A stretch of 13,552 bases of DNA from contig JBOHGX010000242.1 in NCBI GenBank assembly GCA_050700255.1, positions 1 through 13,552 of the forward strand, given 5' to 3'. The notes under the pieces are model-generated. The model had not been told where the DNA came from and did not search any database. It saw nothing but the letters and a program-made list of their open reading frames with translations. Made by a program: the position numbers and the translations under genes. Position 1 is the stretch's first letter. Every line of letters starts with the position of its first letter. Source of the DNA: GCA-003244245 sp050700255. GTDB taxonomy: Bacteria > Actinomycetota > Actinomycetes > Mycobacteriales > Pseudonocardiaceae. Shown here piece after piece: positions 1-6,370 of the stretch.

Positions 1-2
1 CC

Positions 3-122
3 GTCGCCAACCTGAAGACATGGCGGATTCTCTTCACGGATTACAGAAGGCCACTGAAGACCTTCTTGTCCTCGTTCCGGGCCGCTATCGGCCTGTACTT
101 TTTCAAGGAGGGTTTCGCATAA
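3..122 (+). CDS. IS5-family transposase, C-terminal fragment (cut by window edge)
   Basis: An open frame enters from the left edge and ends at the TAA at 120-122. It encodes about 39 residues beginning VANLKTWRILFTDYRRPLKT and ending in a hydrophobic stretch (AAIGLYFF). The NLKTWRIL-DYRRPL pattern is the conserved tail of many actinobacterial IS5-family DDE transposases, which lies after the catalytic glutamate region. The catalytic residues are upstream of the window, so I cannot tell whether the complete gene is intact. It is followed within about 30 bases by the IS630-type element, so two insertion sequences abut. A related but decayed copy of the same family lies at 2537-2905 on the other strand. 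Family assignment is from recalled motif similarity. Confidence 0.7.
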   Translation, partial: VANLKTWRILFTDYRRPLKTFLSSFRAAIGLYFFKEGFA

Positions 123-148
123 GCCTCCAGAGTCAAAATCTGCTAGGA

Positions 149-1195
149 TAAAGGTCTGTCGCTACGACCGTTTGAGCCCAAGCTGTTTGACTGAGCTGAA
201 GGTTCCCCGGCGGATCGCTTGGCGGGTGATCAGCCCAAACCAGATCTCGATCTGGTTCATCCAGGAGGCTCCGACCGGAGTGCGGTGAAGGGTGATGTTC
301 GGATTGTCGACAAGCCAATCCCGCACCTCGGCGGTGAAGTGCGTGCCAAGGTTGTCCACCACGACATGAAGTTCGCGGTCGACGTACTTGGCAGCGACCG
401 TCTTCATGAACAAAGAATTCCTCTGAAGCGCGTCGAGGGTAGCATTCACCAGTGACTTCTCCAGTCGCGACGTCCAACGCACCGAACAGGTTGACTGTGC
501 CATGCCTGACGTAGTCGTGAGTCCGTTTCTCTGTTTTGTCGAATGTCATGGGAAGCAGCGGCTGAGTACGGTCCAGTGCCTGCACCCCGGACTTCTCGTC
601 GACACACAGCACCACCGCAGCCGCAGGGGGAGCCAGGTACAGGCCCACGATGTCAGCGACCTTCTCGGCAAAATGGGAGTCCCGCGAGAGTTTAAAGGTG
701 TCCTGTCGATGCGGCTTGAGGCGATGCTCGCGCCATAGGTCGGCCACAAACACATGTGATACCTTGATGCCTTCGTGTCGTTTCAGGTACTTTGCCATCT
801 TCCGGCTTGACCACTGCGACAAACCAGTGTGCTCCGGTGGGCTCGTCCTGCTCAAGGCAAGGATTCGAGCTCGAACCCGCTTGTCGTGCGTTCTCGGCTT
901 CCCCGGATGCGGTATGCCGCGCAGGCCCTCGATACCAGAGTCCGCATACCGCATAGGCCATAACCGGGCGGTCTTATCTGCGACACTAGCCCACTCAGCG
1001 ATCTCGACCGGCGAATGGCCTTCGTCCCACCACAACACCAGCCGAGCCCGCAAAGCAAGCACAGCATTCACCGACCGATCTCGAGTCAGACAGCTCAATT
1101 GATCGCGCTGATCAGCAGTCAAGACACCACGTGAAGCAGGCATGAGCTGAATAATCTCATGCATCAGCAGTGATCAACAGACTGCGACACGCTTA
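149..1195 (-). mobile_element. IS630-type insertion sequence, probable full extent
   Basis: The limits are proposed from imperfect terminal similarity. Reading inward from 149 gives TAAAGGTCTGTCGC, and reading inward on the minus strand from 1195 gives TAAGCGTGTCGC. The two share TGTCGC, and each begins with TA, the dinucleotide that IS630/Tc1-type elements duplicate on insertion. The resulting length, about 1.05 kb with one transposase filling it, fits the family. The inverted repeats are short and need one gap to align, so the exact ends are uncertain. The element carries the frameshifted transposase annotated separately. Confidence 0.45.
162..1164 (-). pseudogene. IS630-family transposase, split by one frameshift
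   Basis: This is a DDE transposase of the IS630/Tc1-mariner group, which cuts and pastes its own element at TA sites. The first frame starts at the ATG at 1162-1164. It carries the N-terminal helix-turn-helix region (ALRARLVLWWDEGHSPVEIAE) and the first catalytic aspartate in VLCVDEKSGVQALDRTQP. Near 400-412 the family match leaves that frame (around SEEFFVHED) and continues in another (LFMKTVAAKYVDREL). The second frame supplies the second aspartate (VVVDNLGTH) and the glutamate (SWMNQIEIWF), ending at the TAG at 162-164. One extra base in the TTCTTTG run, or two missing bases, explains the shift. No single frame holds the full DDE triad, so the gene is dead unless ribosomes shift frame there. 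Programmed frameshifting is known in some IS630 members, but no classical slippery heptamer is obvious here. Confidence 0.88.
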
Positions 1196-1529
1196 CGCGA
1201 CACTACATCGTCACCAGTCCGCTGGGCGCGTGAATGATTAAGGTTAGTCTTCCGCAGAGACCTATAGAGCGACCCATGGGATAGGCGACCGTTGAGCCTG
1301 ATCGGCCCGCGTCGTCTAGCTGCGTAAACACCACAATGCGCGGGTAAGGTGAGGACTGCACGTAGCCCGCACCCCTCAACAGCTTGACATCTATAGGACA
1401 TCAGTGTCGTTGACTGTGCCGCGCCGAGCTACCCTCCCCGCGTCGTCCCCTTCGGTTCACAGGATACACTGTGACTTACGTGCAAGACTGCCGATTTTTC
1501 GATTACAGGATGGCTATCATGGTAGAGAG
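1196..1529. other. Gap between IS630 element and dehydrogenase
   Basis: No gene is recognised. A minus-strand open frame (about 1174-1401) has no familiar motif. The plus frame from the GTG at 1404 to 1529 is in frame with the dehydrogenase, but its 42 codons (rich in Arg, Pro and Ser) resemble no dehydrogenase N-terminus. The only notable sites are the -10-like box at 1392 and a second AT-rich box (TATCAT, 1514-1519) just upstream of the ATG at 1530. Confidence 0.5.
1392..1404 (+). promoter_or_regulatory. Candidate -10 box upstream of the dehydrogenase gene
   Basis: TATAGG (1392-1397) is followed after exactly six bases by a GTG at 1404. The GTG opens a frame that runs into the dehydrogenase. 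The geometry matches the -10 box and start codon of the carbamoyltransferase gene (TATAGT, six bases, ATG at 4697). A TTGACA at 1384-1389 lies too close to act as its -35 box. Transcription could start at or near 1404, either leaderless or with a 126-base leader before the preferred ATG at 1530. Confidence 0.3.
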
Positions 1530-2474
1530 ATGGTAGAGCAAACGTGGGCCTATCACCTGGTCTCCCCATCTACCCTCAAAAAGGTCGAGGTCGCAATCCC
1601 AGCAGACCTTGAAGTGGAGGAGGTCGAGGTCGAGCTCCTAGCTGCAGGGATTTGTGGCACTGACATTCTGAACTTCAAGCGGGGCCCGGGGCCGGAGGGT
1701 GCCCTGCCGGGCTTCCCGATCCACGAGTGCGTCGGCGTGGTGTGCCGTGACCCTAAGCGGGCCTTAGAGGGTCAATTGGTGTTGGCAATTCCCAAAGAGC
1801 ATTCTGGCCTGAAGGGAAAATATGTGTCCAGCCGCGATCACTGTCACAGATTAGGTCGAGGTTGGTTAGGAAATCATGACCAACTCGCCATTGCAACACT
1901 TGTCCAGCCCTTGGCGACCGTACTCTTCGCATTGGATCGCTGTGGCGATCTTCAGGGAAAGACAGTTGTCATCGTGGGGACCGGCCCGATCGGACTTTTA
2001 TTTGGCTTAGCCGCCCGAACTCGAGGAGCTCGACGAGTCATTGGCATTGATCCTCGATTTGTCGTCAGTAACGCTGAAGCCTTTGGATTTGACGAGATTG
2101 TCGAAGAGGAGAGCGCGCTGCCAGTATCCTCTTTCGATCTAAGTATTGAGGCCGTCGGTGACCAGGAGGCGACACTTGTTATGGCGTTGAGGCTTTGTCG
2201 CAGAGATGGGCGTGTCTTAGCTTTTGGGGTACCCTCGAGTACGCATTACCAATTGCCCTTTCTGGAATTTTTCAGCAAGCGTCTTACGCTTATCGCTTCC
2301 GTGCGTCCCGAGTGGAGTCGTTACCTTCCCATTGCCGAGGAGTTCGTCTGTCTCCAGTACGAGACAGTGTCAGCTTTGGTCTCACATATCCTGCCAATCA
2401 GTCGAACACAAGAAGGGTTTGACCTGGTCGCGAGTAGCGCGCCAGCGCGTCGAAAAGTGGTTCTTGTAACCTGA
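1530..2474 (+). CDS. Medium-chain (zinc-type) NAD-dependent dehydrogenase, short form
   Basis: This is an MDR-superfamily oxidoreductase, which interconverts alcohols and ketones with NAD(P). Numbering from the ATG at 1530 (314 residues), the catalytic-zinc motifs are C42-G-T-D45 and H65-E66. The Rossmann fold has G150-T-G-P-I-G155, with Asp174 ending the second strand, which favours NAD over NADP. The family's third zinc-ligand or acidic position, usually E in a VEPLA motif, reads V-Q126-P-L-A here. The four-cysteine structural-zinc lobe is absent, which explains a length below the usual 340 or so. The open frame extends upstream to a GTG at 1404, but those 42 residues are unlike the family. 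ATG 1530 begins just before the first predicted strand and is preceded by a weak purine stretch (GAGAG). Codons are visibly richer in A/T third positions than in the SDR or pabAB, suggesting separate acquisition. Substrate unknown; a polyol, cyclitol or sugar-derived alcohol is possible. The family call is firm, the role is not. Confidence 0.85.
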   Translation: MVEQTWAYHLVSPSTLKKVEVAIPADLEVEEVEVELLAAGICGTDILNFKRGPGPEGALPGFPIHECVGVVCRDPKRALEGQLVLAIPKEHSGLKGKYVSSRDHCHRLGRGWLGNHDQLAIATLVQPLATVLFALDRCGDLQGKTVVIVGTGPIGLLFGLAARTRGARRVIGIDPRFVVSNAEAFGFDEIVEEESALPVSSFDLSIEAVGDQEATLVMALRLCRRDGRVLAFGVPSSTHYQLPFLEFFSKRLTLIASVRPEWSRYLPIAEEFVCLQYETVSALVSHILPISRTQEGFDLVASSAPARRKVVLVT

Positions 2475-2536
2475 CAAACACAGGGCATAGAAACTGAGTC
2501 CGCAAGCGGCGTCGTAAGCGCACGATAGTATGATGC

Positions 2537-2905
2537 GATCGACGGTAGTCTGTGTGGAAGAGCCACCATAGCTTAAATGAGGGGCAAGGCCTTCAACGGG
2601 TGCCCGGAGTGCTGGGATGATGGCGTTGATCTCTTTGACTCCTTGATGGGTTCTCCACCTAGGGCTGTCTTACCATGGGTGAGAATATCACGCCTTGGTA
2701 GCCACTGTCTCCGATTCCGCCGCCGGGTTTTCGACAATCTCGGCTACCAGTGTGGTGGTGAACGCTGTTGCGTCGTGGGCACCTCCCCCGGAAGCCGGTC
2801 ATAAATATAGATGACTTGTCCGTCAGCCGTCAGCGCAGTGTTGACGATCGGCACCAGGAAGTATTTCGCAGGTCGCCCAGAAATAATCAGCCTAAGTAAG
2901 CCGCA
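2537..2905 (-). pseudogene. Decayed IS5-family transposase remnant
   Basis: Fragments in shifting minus-strand frames line up in order with IS5-family transposases. They are LRLIISGRPAKYF followed by NTALTADGQVIYIYDRLPGE (compare the family's SGK...NVQ...D-G-...D-LPG stretch), then GIGDSGYQG (the D-GYQG catalytic motif), then EINAIIPALRAPVEGLAPH (the RAPVER-AIAHLK region), then LWWLFHTDYRRS (the WRILHTDYRRP tail). At least two frame changes and an in-frame stop after GYQGVIFSPMVRQP make it non-functional. It belongs to the same broad family as the fragment at 3-122. A minus-strand open frame continuing to about 3140 could be the element's N-terminal part, but I see no clear match there. Its presence shows that the dehydrogenase and mutase-VOC genes were brought together or separated by transposition. 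Confidence 0.75.
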
Positions 2906-3348
2906 TCCGAATTTGCGTCAGCGCTCGACAAAGAGCTCGAGAGCGGGATAAAGCCGTACTGATTGTGACGCTGAGCGCACGGAGCGGTGGTGAACTCACG
3001 ACCGTACCTCTGGTCACTCCCATTCTCATGACCCATTTCATGGCCCGAGAAGGGTTGGTCAGATCGTCAGGACTGAGCCACCTCGATGCAGAGGTGCTCG
3101 CTGACCTGGCGTCGTGGAGCACCAGGTCAGCATGGGCCACTTACGAGTAAACCCCGTACATGGACACACCTCGACTACCACCGCTCCGATGAAGCTCGTT
3201 CAACGCAAGCTTTGCCGATCTGAGCAACTCCCACGGGTCTGTTGCGTTGTGCGGAGCAGGCAAGATCGTTAATCTGCACCGACCTTCACCATACTGATGG
3301 AAATAGTCAATCATCAAACATGACGGAGCCCGGGTCTCAACTACCGTA
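2906..3348. other. Gap downstream of mutase-VOC gene
   Basis: Overlapping open frames exist on both strands (about 2892-3140 minus and 2965-3150 plus). Neither has a recognisable motif or ribosome-binding site. The minus frame continues from the IS5 remnant and may be its eroded N-terminal region. The plus peptide contains SARSGGELTTVPL, faintly like the GRKSG-PRTTPL motif of F420-dependent nitroreductases, but the rest does not follow that fold. From 3151 to 3348 I see nothing. Confidence 0.4.
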
Positions 3349-4137
3349 TCAGTAGACGTTTTCCCTTTCCATCGCGGTGAACAACTCCTTGACGTTGTTA
3401 AACCCGGAGTTTTCCGTGCGTGTTACGAACTCGAACTGCATCCCGGTGTTCGCGTCGCGCCTGGTGAACGTCTGGTCGAGCCCCGGGGAACTGACGATCT
3501 CAGTGAGCAGGTCGGCCCGTCGTTGGCGCAGATCGTCCACCACACCCGGTTGGTCGCGCACCTCGATGGCGACGTGCTGCACCCCTGGCCCGAACCGCTC
3601 GATGTACTGACAGACATTGGACCTCGGCGAGTCTCCCTCGCAGAGCACGAAGGTGACTCCTCCAGCCTCCACCGTCACCATGGTCATGCCGCTGAACTCG
3701 CCCTCCACCTTGCGGCGCTCGACCACGGTGAAGCCGTAACACCGCTCGAACATGGCCACTGCCTCGTCCATGTCCCGAACAGCGATGGCGATGTGGTCGA
3801 TGCGGCGGGCACAGTTTTTCAGCACGGTCGTGGCCTGTTCACCGTCGGCTCCGATGATCTCGTTCTCCAGCCGACATGCCTCAGTCGTGATGAGGTCGAA
3901 GATCTCTTCGAGCGATGTCGAGTCGATCCCATGCTCCGCCGCGAACTCCTGCACCCTTGTCCGTAGTGCGTCGAGTCGCCCTTGTTGCAGCATAGGAATG
4001 CCGTGATCGCGCTTGTACTCGGCGACGCGCCGGCAGAGCTCGGTCCGCTTCAGCAGCAGTGCGAGCAGCGCTTCGTTGACGTGATCAATCTCACTGCGCA
4101 GGCGCTCTAATTCAGGGGTAGGGGTGGTGTCAGCCAT
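3349..4137 (-). CDS. Fused AroQ chorismate mutase domain + VOC/HPPD-like metal-binding domain
   Basis: This 262-residue protein has two domains. Residues 8-96 form an AroQ-type mutase helix bundle. Lined up with the E. coli enzyme, Arg11, Arg28, Lys39 and Arg51 are kept as R14, R31, K42 and R54. Asp48, Glu52, Ser84 and Gln88 become Q51, L55, A87 and E91. Residues 112-240 form a VOC domain: RIDHIAIAVRDMDEAV then GPGVQHVAIEV then MQFEFVTR, giving a plausible His115-His188-Glu236 metal triad. The GVQH segment and the tail GFNNVKELFTAMERE resemble the catalytic C-terminal half of 4-hydroxyphenylpyruvate dioxygenase. However, the module is only about 150 residues, closer in size to glyoxalase or epimerase VOC proteins. 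The start is supported by AAGGGA five bases upstream of the ATG. With an ADC synthase nearby, I infer that the mutase domain acts on 4-amino-4-deoxychorismate and the VOC domain on the product or a derived arylpyruvate. The reaction is unproven; plain chorismate is the alternative substrate. Confidence 0.85.
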   Translation of the reverse strand: MADTTPTPELERLRSEIDHVNEALLALLLKRTELCRRVAEYKRDHGIPMLQQGRLDALRTRVQEFAAEHGIDSTSLEEIFDLITTEACRLENEIIGADGEQATTVLKNCARRIDHIAIAVRDMDEAVAMFERCYGFTVVERRKVEGEFSGMTMVTVEAGGVTFVLCEGDSPRSNVCQYIERFGPGVQHVAIEVRDQPGVVDDLRQRRADLLTEIVSSPGLDQTFTRRDANTGMQFEFVTRTENSGFNNVKELFTAMERENVY

Positions 4138-4163
4138 CGTCGTCCCTTCGTAGCAATGATGCT

Positions 4164-4192
4164 GCCAGTCATTTCGACTGGCCTTATATGCC
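4164..4192 (-). promoter_or_regulatory. Dyad and candidate -10 box upstream of mutase-VOC gene
   Basis: A 7-bp inverted repeat (GCCAGTC, five bases, GACTGGC; 4164-4182) lies 27-45 bases upstream of the mutase-VOC start. On the minus strand it is preceded by CATATAAGG (about 4184-4192), a possible -10 box that would place the transcript start at the edge of the dyad. The dyad could therefore be a 5'-leader stem-loop or an operator. No clear -35 box is visible. Confidence 0.35.
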
Positions 4193-4631
4193 GAACCGCT
4201 GGACTTGGCGTGCGGCCACTGCGTAGATCCGTCAGCTCAGAGCCTACACCAAATGCGATAGACTGAGAATGTCGTCCAACCAAATAGGTTCCACCAAGGA
4301 TGCTGTTACGTTTATGGATGACTCGGTGATCGACGCAGCTCGAGGCGTGCCAACACTCCCGCGGGATCGTGGCTTTGTCGATGCAACCTTATGTCATGGC
4401 CAGGCAGGTCGTCGAGTTCTGGTGTCGAACAAGCGGGATCCGGCGGCTACCTTCCCCGAAACCGACCGTGCCCCGGTTCACTTGCAGGCCTTGGACGAGC
4501 TGGCGCCGACCACACGCTAACTCAGAAAAACCACACGAACAACCCGACCGATACACGGACTCCCCCGTCTCCGCTACGCACAGGTGAAAACCAACGAGTC
4601 CTGTAACCACCGTCACCAAGCCATCTCACCT
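4193..4631. other. Gap between mutase-VOC and carbamoyltransferase genes
   Basis: Short open frames occur on both strands, for example 4269-4520 plus (83 codons) and 4389-4619 minus. None has a recognisable domain, and they overlap each other without a convincing ribosome-binding site. I cannot support a gene. The AT-rich stretch near 4530-4660 leads into the palindromic promoter region at 4640-4700. Confidence 0.4.
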
Positions 4632-4639
4632 ATGGGTAC

Positions 4640-4700
4640 ACATGCTACCACTATAGTTGACTAGTGCGCAGGGTACTAGTCAACTATAGTGGTAGCATGT
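4640..4700. repeat. Perfect 26-bp inverted repeat with 9-base spacer
   Basis: The left arm 4640-4665 is the exact reverse complement of the right arm 4675-4700. The spacer is GCGCAGGGT (4666-4674). After a small internal loop the symmetry resumes: ATGGG (4632-4636) against CCCAT (4702-4706). Each arm contains TTGACTAGT or its complement and a TATAGT box. The right arm contains the proposed -10 box and start codon of the carbamoyltransferase gene. The mirrored left-arm copy leads on the minus strand only to a five-codon frame. The repeat could be an operator, an mRNA hairpin if transcription starts upstream, or two abutted insertion-sequence ends. Confidence 0.95.
4685..4697 (+). promoter_or_regulatory. 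Candidate leaderless promoter (-10 box) of the carbamoyltransferase gene
   Basis: TATAGT (4685-4690) is followed by six bases and then ATG (4697). This spacing puts the transcription start on the A of the ATG, the usual arrangement of leaderless genes in actinobacteria. No Shine-Dalgarno sequence lies at a proper distance before that ATG; the only AGGG is 24 bases away, in the hairpin loop. TTGACT (4657-4662) is 22 bases upstream, too far for a normal -35 box. The box sits inside the palindrome, so a dimeric regulator could occlude it. Confidence 0.5.
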
Positions 4701-6211
4701 CCCCATCGAACGCTGGACTCATTGTCTCGATGTACTTCGGTTACCATGACTCGAATGTCACTATCGCCAGCCACGAGCGAGTTCTGATCCACCTTGAGGC
4801 CGAGCGAGCGCTGGGCGAGAAGCACGTGGCGGTGACGGCGGAGCAGATGGACAAGGTGCTCGACACCGCTCTGGAGTATGTCGGCGCGACTCCTAGCGAC
4901 ATCGGCGAAGTCCTCATTGCGAGATGGATTGCAAAGTATGACCTGAGCGTGCCGATCCGTATTGGTTCACGCCGTATTATCCCGGTTGTTACCGGTCACC
5001 ACGCCAACCACGTCGGGACAGCCATGCCCAGCGGGTTCGATCAGTGCCTTGTGCTGTGCGCTGACGGCGGCTCCGAAGACGGTGCCTCGTCGATGTACCT
5101 ATACGACCACGGGCGGCTGGATCGTATTGCCGTGCTCGACAACACGTTCGCGACCGGGCGGATTTACGGCACGGCGGCGCAAATGACGGTTCAACCAGAT
5201 TTCATGAGGGCCCATGCGTCGGATACCGGGAAGATGATGGGCCTCTCGGCGTACGGCAAGTACGACGCTGAGCTAGCGAAGCGCTTGTGGGAAATGCTGC
5301 CTGAGGTCAACCGGATGCATCCTGAGGGTGTCGATGGCCTGCGCCGTCATTTCGGCTTGTCCGATGTATATGAACGCATGCCCGACCAGCCTCGATGTGA
5401 CTTCGCCGCCACCGTGCAGCGGGAGTGGGAGGAGGAGCTTCTTAGAGTTACCGCCAATTTCCGACACCTCTCCCCCCGGCTGGCAATCGTCGGCGGTTGC
5501 GCGATGAATGTCGTTGCCAACGGTCGGCTGGCCAACACCGGCATCTTCGAAGAAGTCTTTATTCCCGCGATGCCCAGCGACTCCGGCCAGTCTGTTGGAG
5601 CGATCTGGTTGCGTCATCCACATCTGGCAACCACCAGTCCTTTCCTAGGGCGTCATTTCGGCATCGAGGCGACAACTGCTAGCGTGCCGGCAATTGTCGA
5701 CGATTTGTCCGCTGGCAAAGTGGTGGCCGTCTATAGCGGTGCGTCGGAGTCTGGGCCCCGGGCGCTCGGCAATCGCTCGATCCTTGCCTTGCCCACAAGC
5801 GACGACGTTCGAGTGCGCGTGAGCGAGAAGATCAAGGGCCGTGAACCGTACCGTCCGATCGCGCCGATTGTACGTGAGGAGGATTTGCCCCGCTTCTACG
5901 AGGGCAAACAGCCATCTCCGTACATGTCGTTTGCCTATAAGGCGAAGGATGAGGTTGTTACCGGAGCGCCAGCTATTGTACATGTCGACGGCACTAGCAG
6001 GGTGCAGACGGTCACCACTCAACAGCAGCCGCTTATATACGATGTTCTGACCGCCCTGGCGCATCGAGGAATCCTTCCTATCGTGGCAAACACCTCAATG
6101 AACGTCGCCGGCAAACCGATGGTTGACGCGCCTCACGACGCACGCACCTTCCTGGACACCACGCCTGTCGACGTCTTGTACTTGGGCGACGAGCGCCTTG
6201 AACGGGCGTGA
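4697..6211 (+). CDS. O-carbamoyltransferase (NodU/CmcH/TobZ family)
   Basis: This enzyme family moves a carbamoyl group from carbamoyl phosphate, activated with ATP as carbamoyl-adenylate, onto a hydroxyl of a natural product. From ATG 4697 it is 504 residues. The N-terminal Kae1-like domain has YFGYHDSNVTIA near residue 13, the metal-binding G-H101-H-A-N-H105, D123-G-G, MMGLSAYGKY, and GGCAMNVVANGRL with PSD295SG. The C-terminal YrdC-like domain has SGASESGPRALGNRSI (347-362; the family usually has EFGPRALG), KGREPYRPIAP, IVHVDGTSRVQTV and ANTSMN. All major motifs are present, so it is probably active. The frame extends upstream to a GTG at 4664 inside the palindrome. ATG 4697 is preferred because the first strand (GLIVSMYFGYHDS) then starts normally and a -10 box sits six bases upstream. 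It converges on pabAB. The acceptor is unknown; NodU-type sugar or aglycone hydroxyls are the known precedents. Confidence 0.95.
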   Translation: MSPSNAGLIVSMYFGYHDSNVTIASHERVLIHLEAERALGEKHVAVTAEQMDKVLDTALEYVGATPSDIGEVLIARWIAKYDLSVPIRIGSRRIIPVVTGHHANHVGTAMPSGFDQCLVLCADGGSEDGASSMYLYDHGRLDRIAVLDNTFATGRIYGTAAQMTVQPDFMRAHASDTGKMMGLSAYGKYDAELAKRLWEMLPEVNRMHPEGVDGLRRHFGLSDVYERMPDQPRCDFAATVQREWEEELLRVTANFRHLSPRLAIVGGCAMNVVANGRLANTGIFEEVFIPAMPSDSGQSVGAIWLRHPHLATTSPFLGRHFGIEATTASVPAIVDDLSAGKVVAVYSGASESGPRALGNRSILALPTSDDVRVRVSEKIKGREPYRPIAPIVREEDLPRFYEGKQPSPYMSFAYKAKDEVVTGAPAIVHVDGTSRVQTVTTQQQPLIYDVLTALAHRGILPIVANTSMNVAGKPMVDAPHDARTFLDTTPVDVLYLGDERLERA

Positions 6212-6228
6212 CTTCGAGTAGTTCTCAC

Positions 6229-6260
6229 CCGAGCTCCTCTCGGTCCGAGCTCCTCTCGGT
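6229..6260. terminator. Tandem 16-bp dyad repeats between convergent genes
   Basis: Two exact back-to-back copies of CCGAGCTCCTCTCGGT occupy 6229-6244 and 6245-6260. Each can fold into a five-pair stem (CCGAG/CTCGG) with a five-base loop. They start 18 bases after the stop codon of the carbamoyltransferase gene and lie 111 bases past the end of pabAB, so they could stop transcription from both sides. No T-run follows, which is normal for high-GC terminators. A recent duplication is the simplest origin. Confidence 0.6.
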
Positions 6261-6370
6261 CGTCGGGCATTGTGAGTCACTCTGTGTGGTCCACCCCGTG
6301 TATCGGCCGGGTTGTTCGTATGGTCTTCAGTACGCGGATAAGGAACCAGCAGGTGGCCGCCGATCCCACG

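Noticed and set aside
650..1102. Plus-strand open frame of 150 codons
   Set aside because: It is a shadow of the IS630 transposase on the other strand.
2577..2804. Small plus-strand gene (75 codons)
   Set aside because: The minus strand here carries ordered IS5 transposase fragments, and the plus peptide has no known features.
2965..3150. F420-dependent nitroreductase fragment
   Set aside because: Only one short segment is suggestive and the remainder does not fit, so similarity by chance is likely.
4269..4520. 83-codon open frame before the carbamoyltransferase
   Set aside because: It has no recognisable motif or ribosome-binding site, and it overlaps other frames of similar quality.
4657..4690. 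TTGACT and TATAGT as a normal -35/-10 pair
   Set aside because: The spacer is 22 bases, too long for a standard sigma-70-type promoter. Only the -10 box is kept.
4664..4696. GTG start for the carbamoyltransferase
   Set aside because: It would add 11 residues encoded inside the palindrome, lacks a ribosome-binding site and lies upstream of the likely transcript start.
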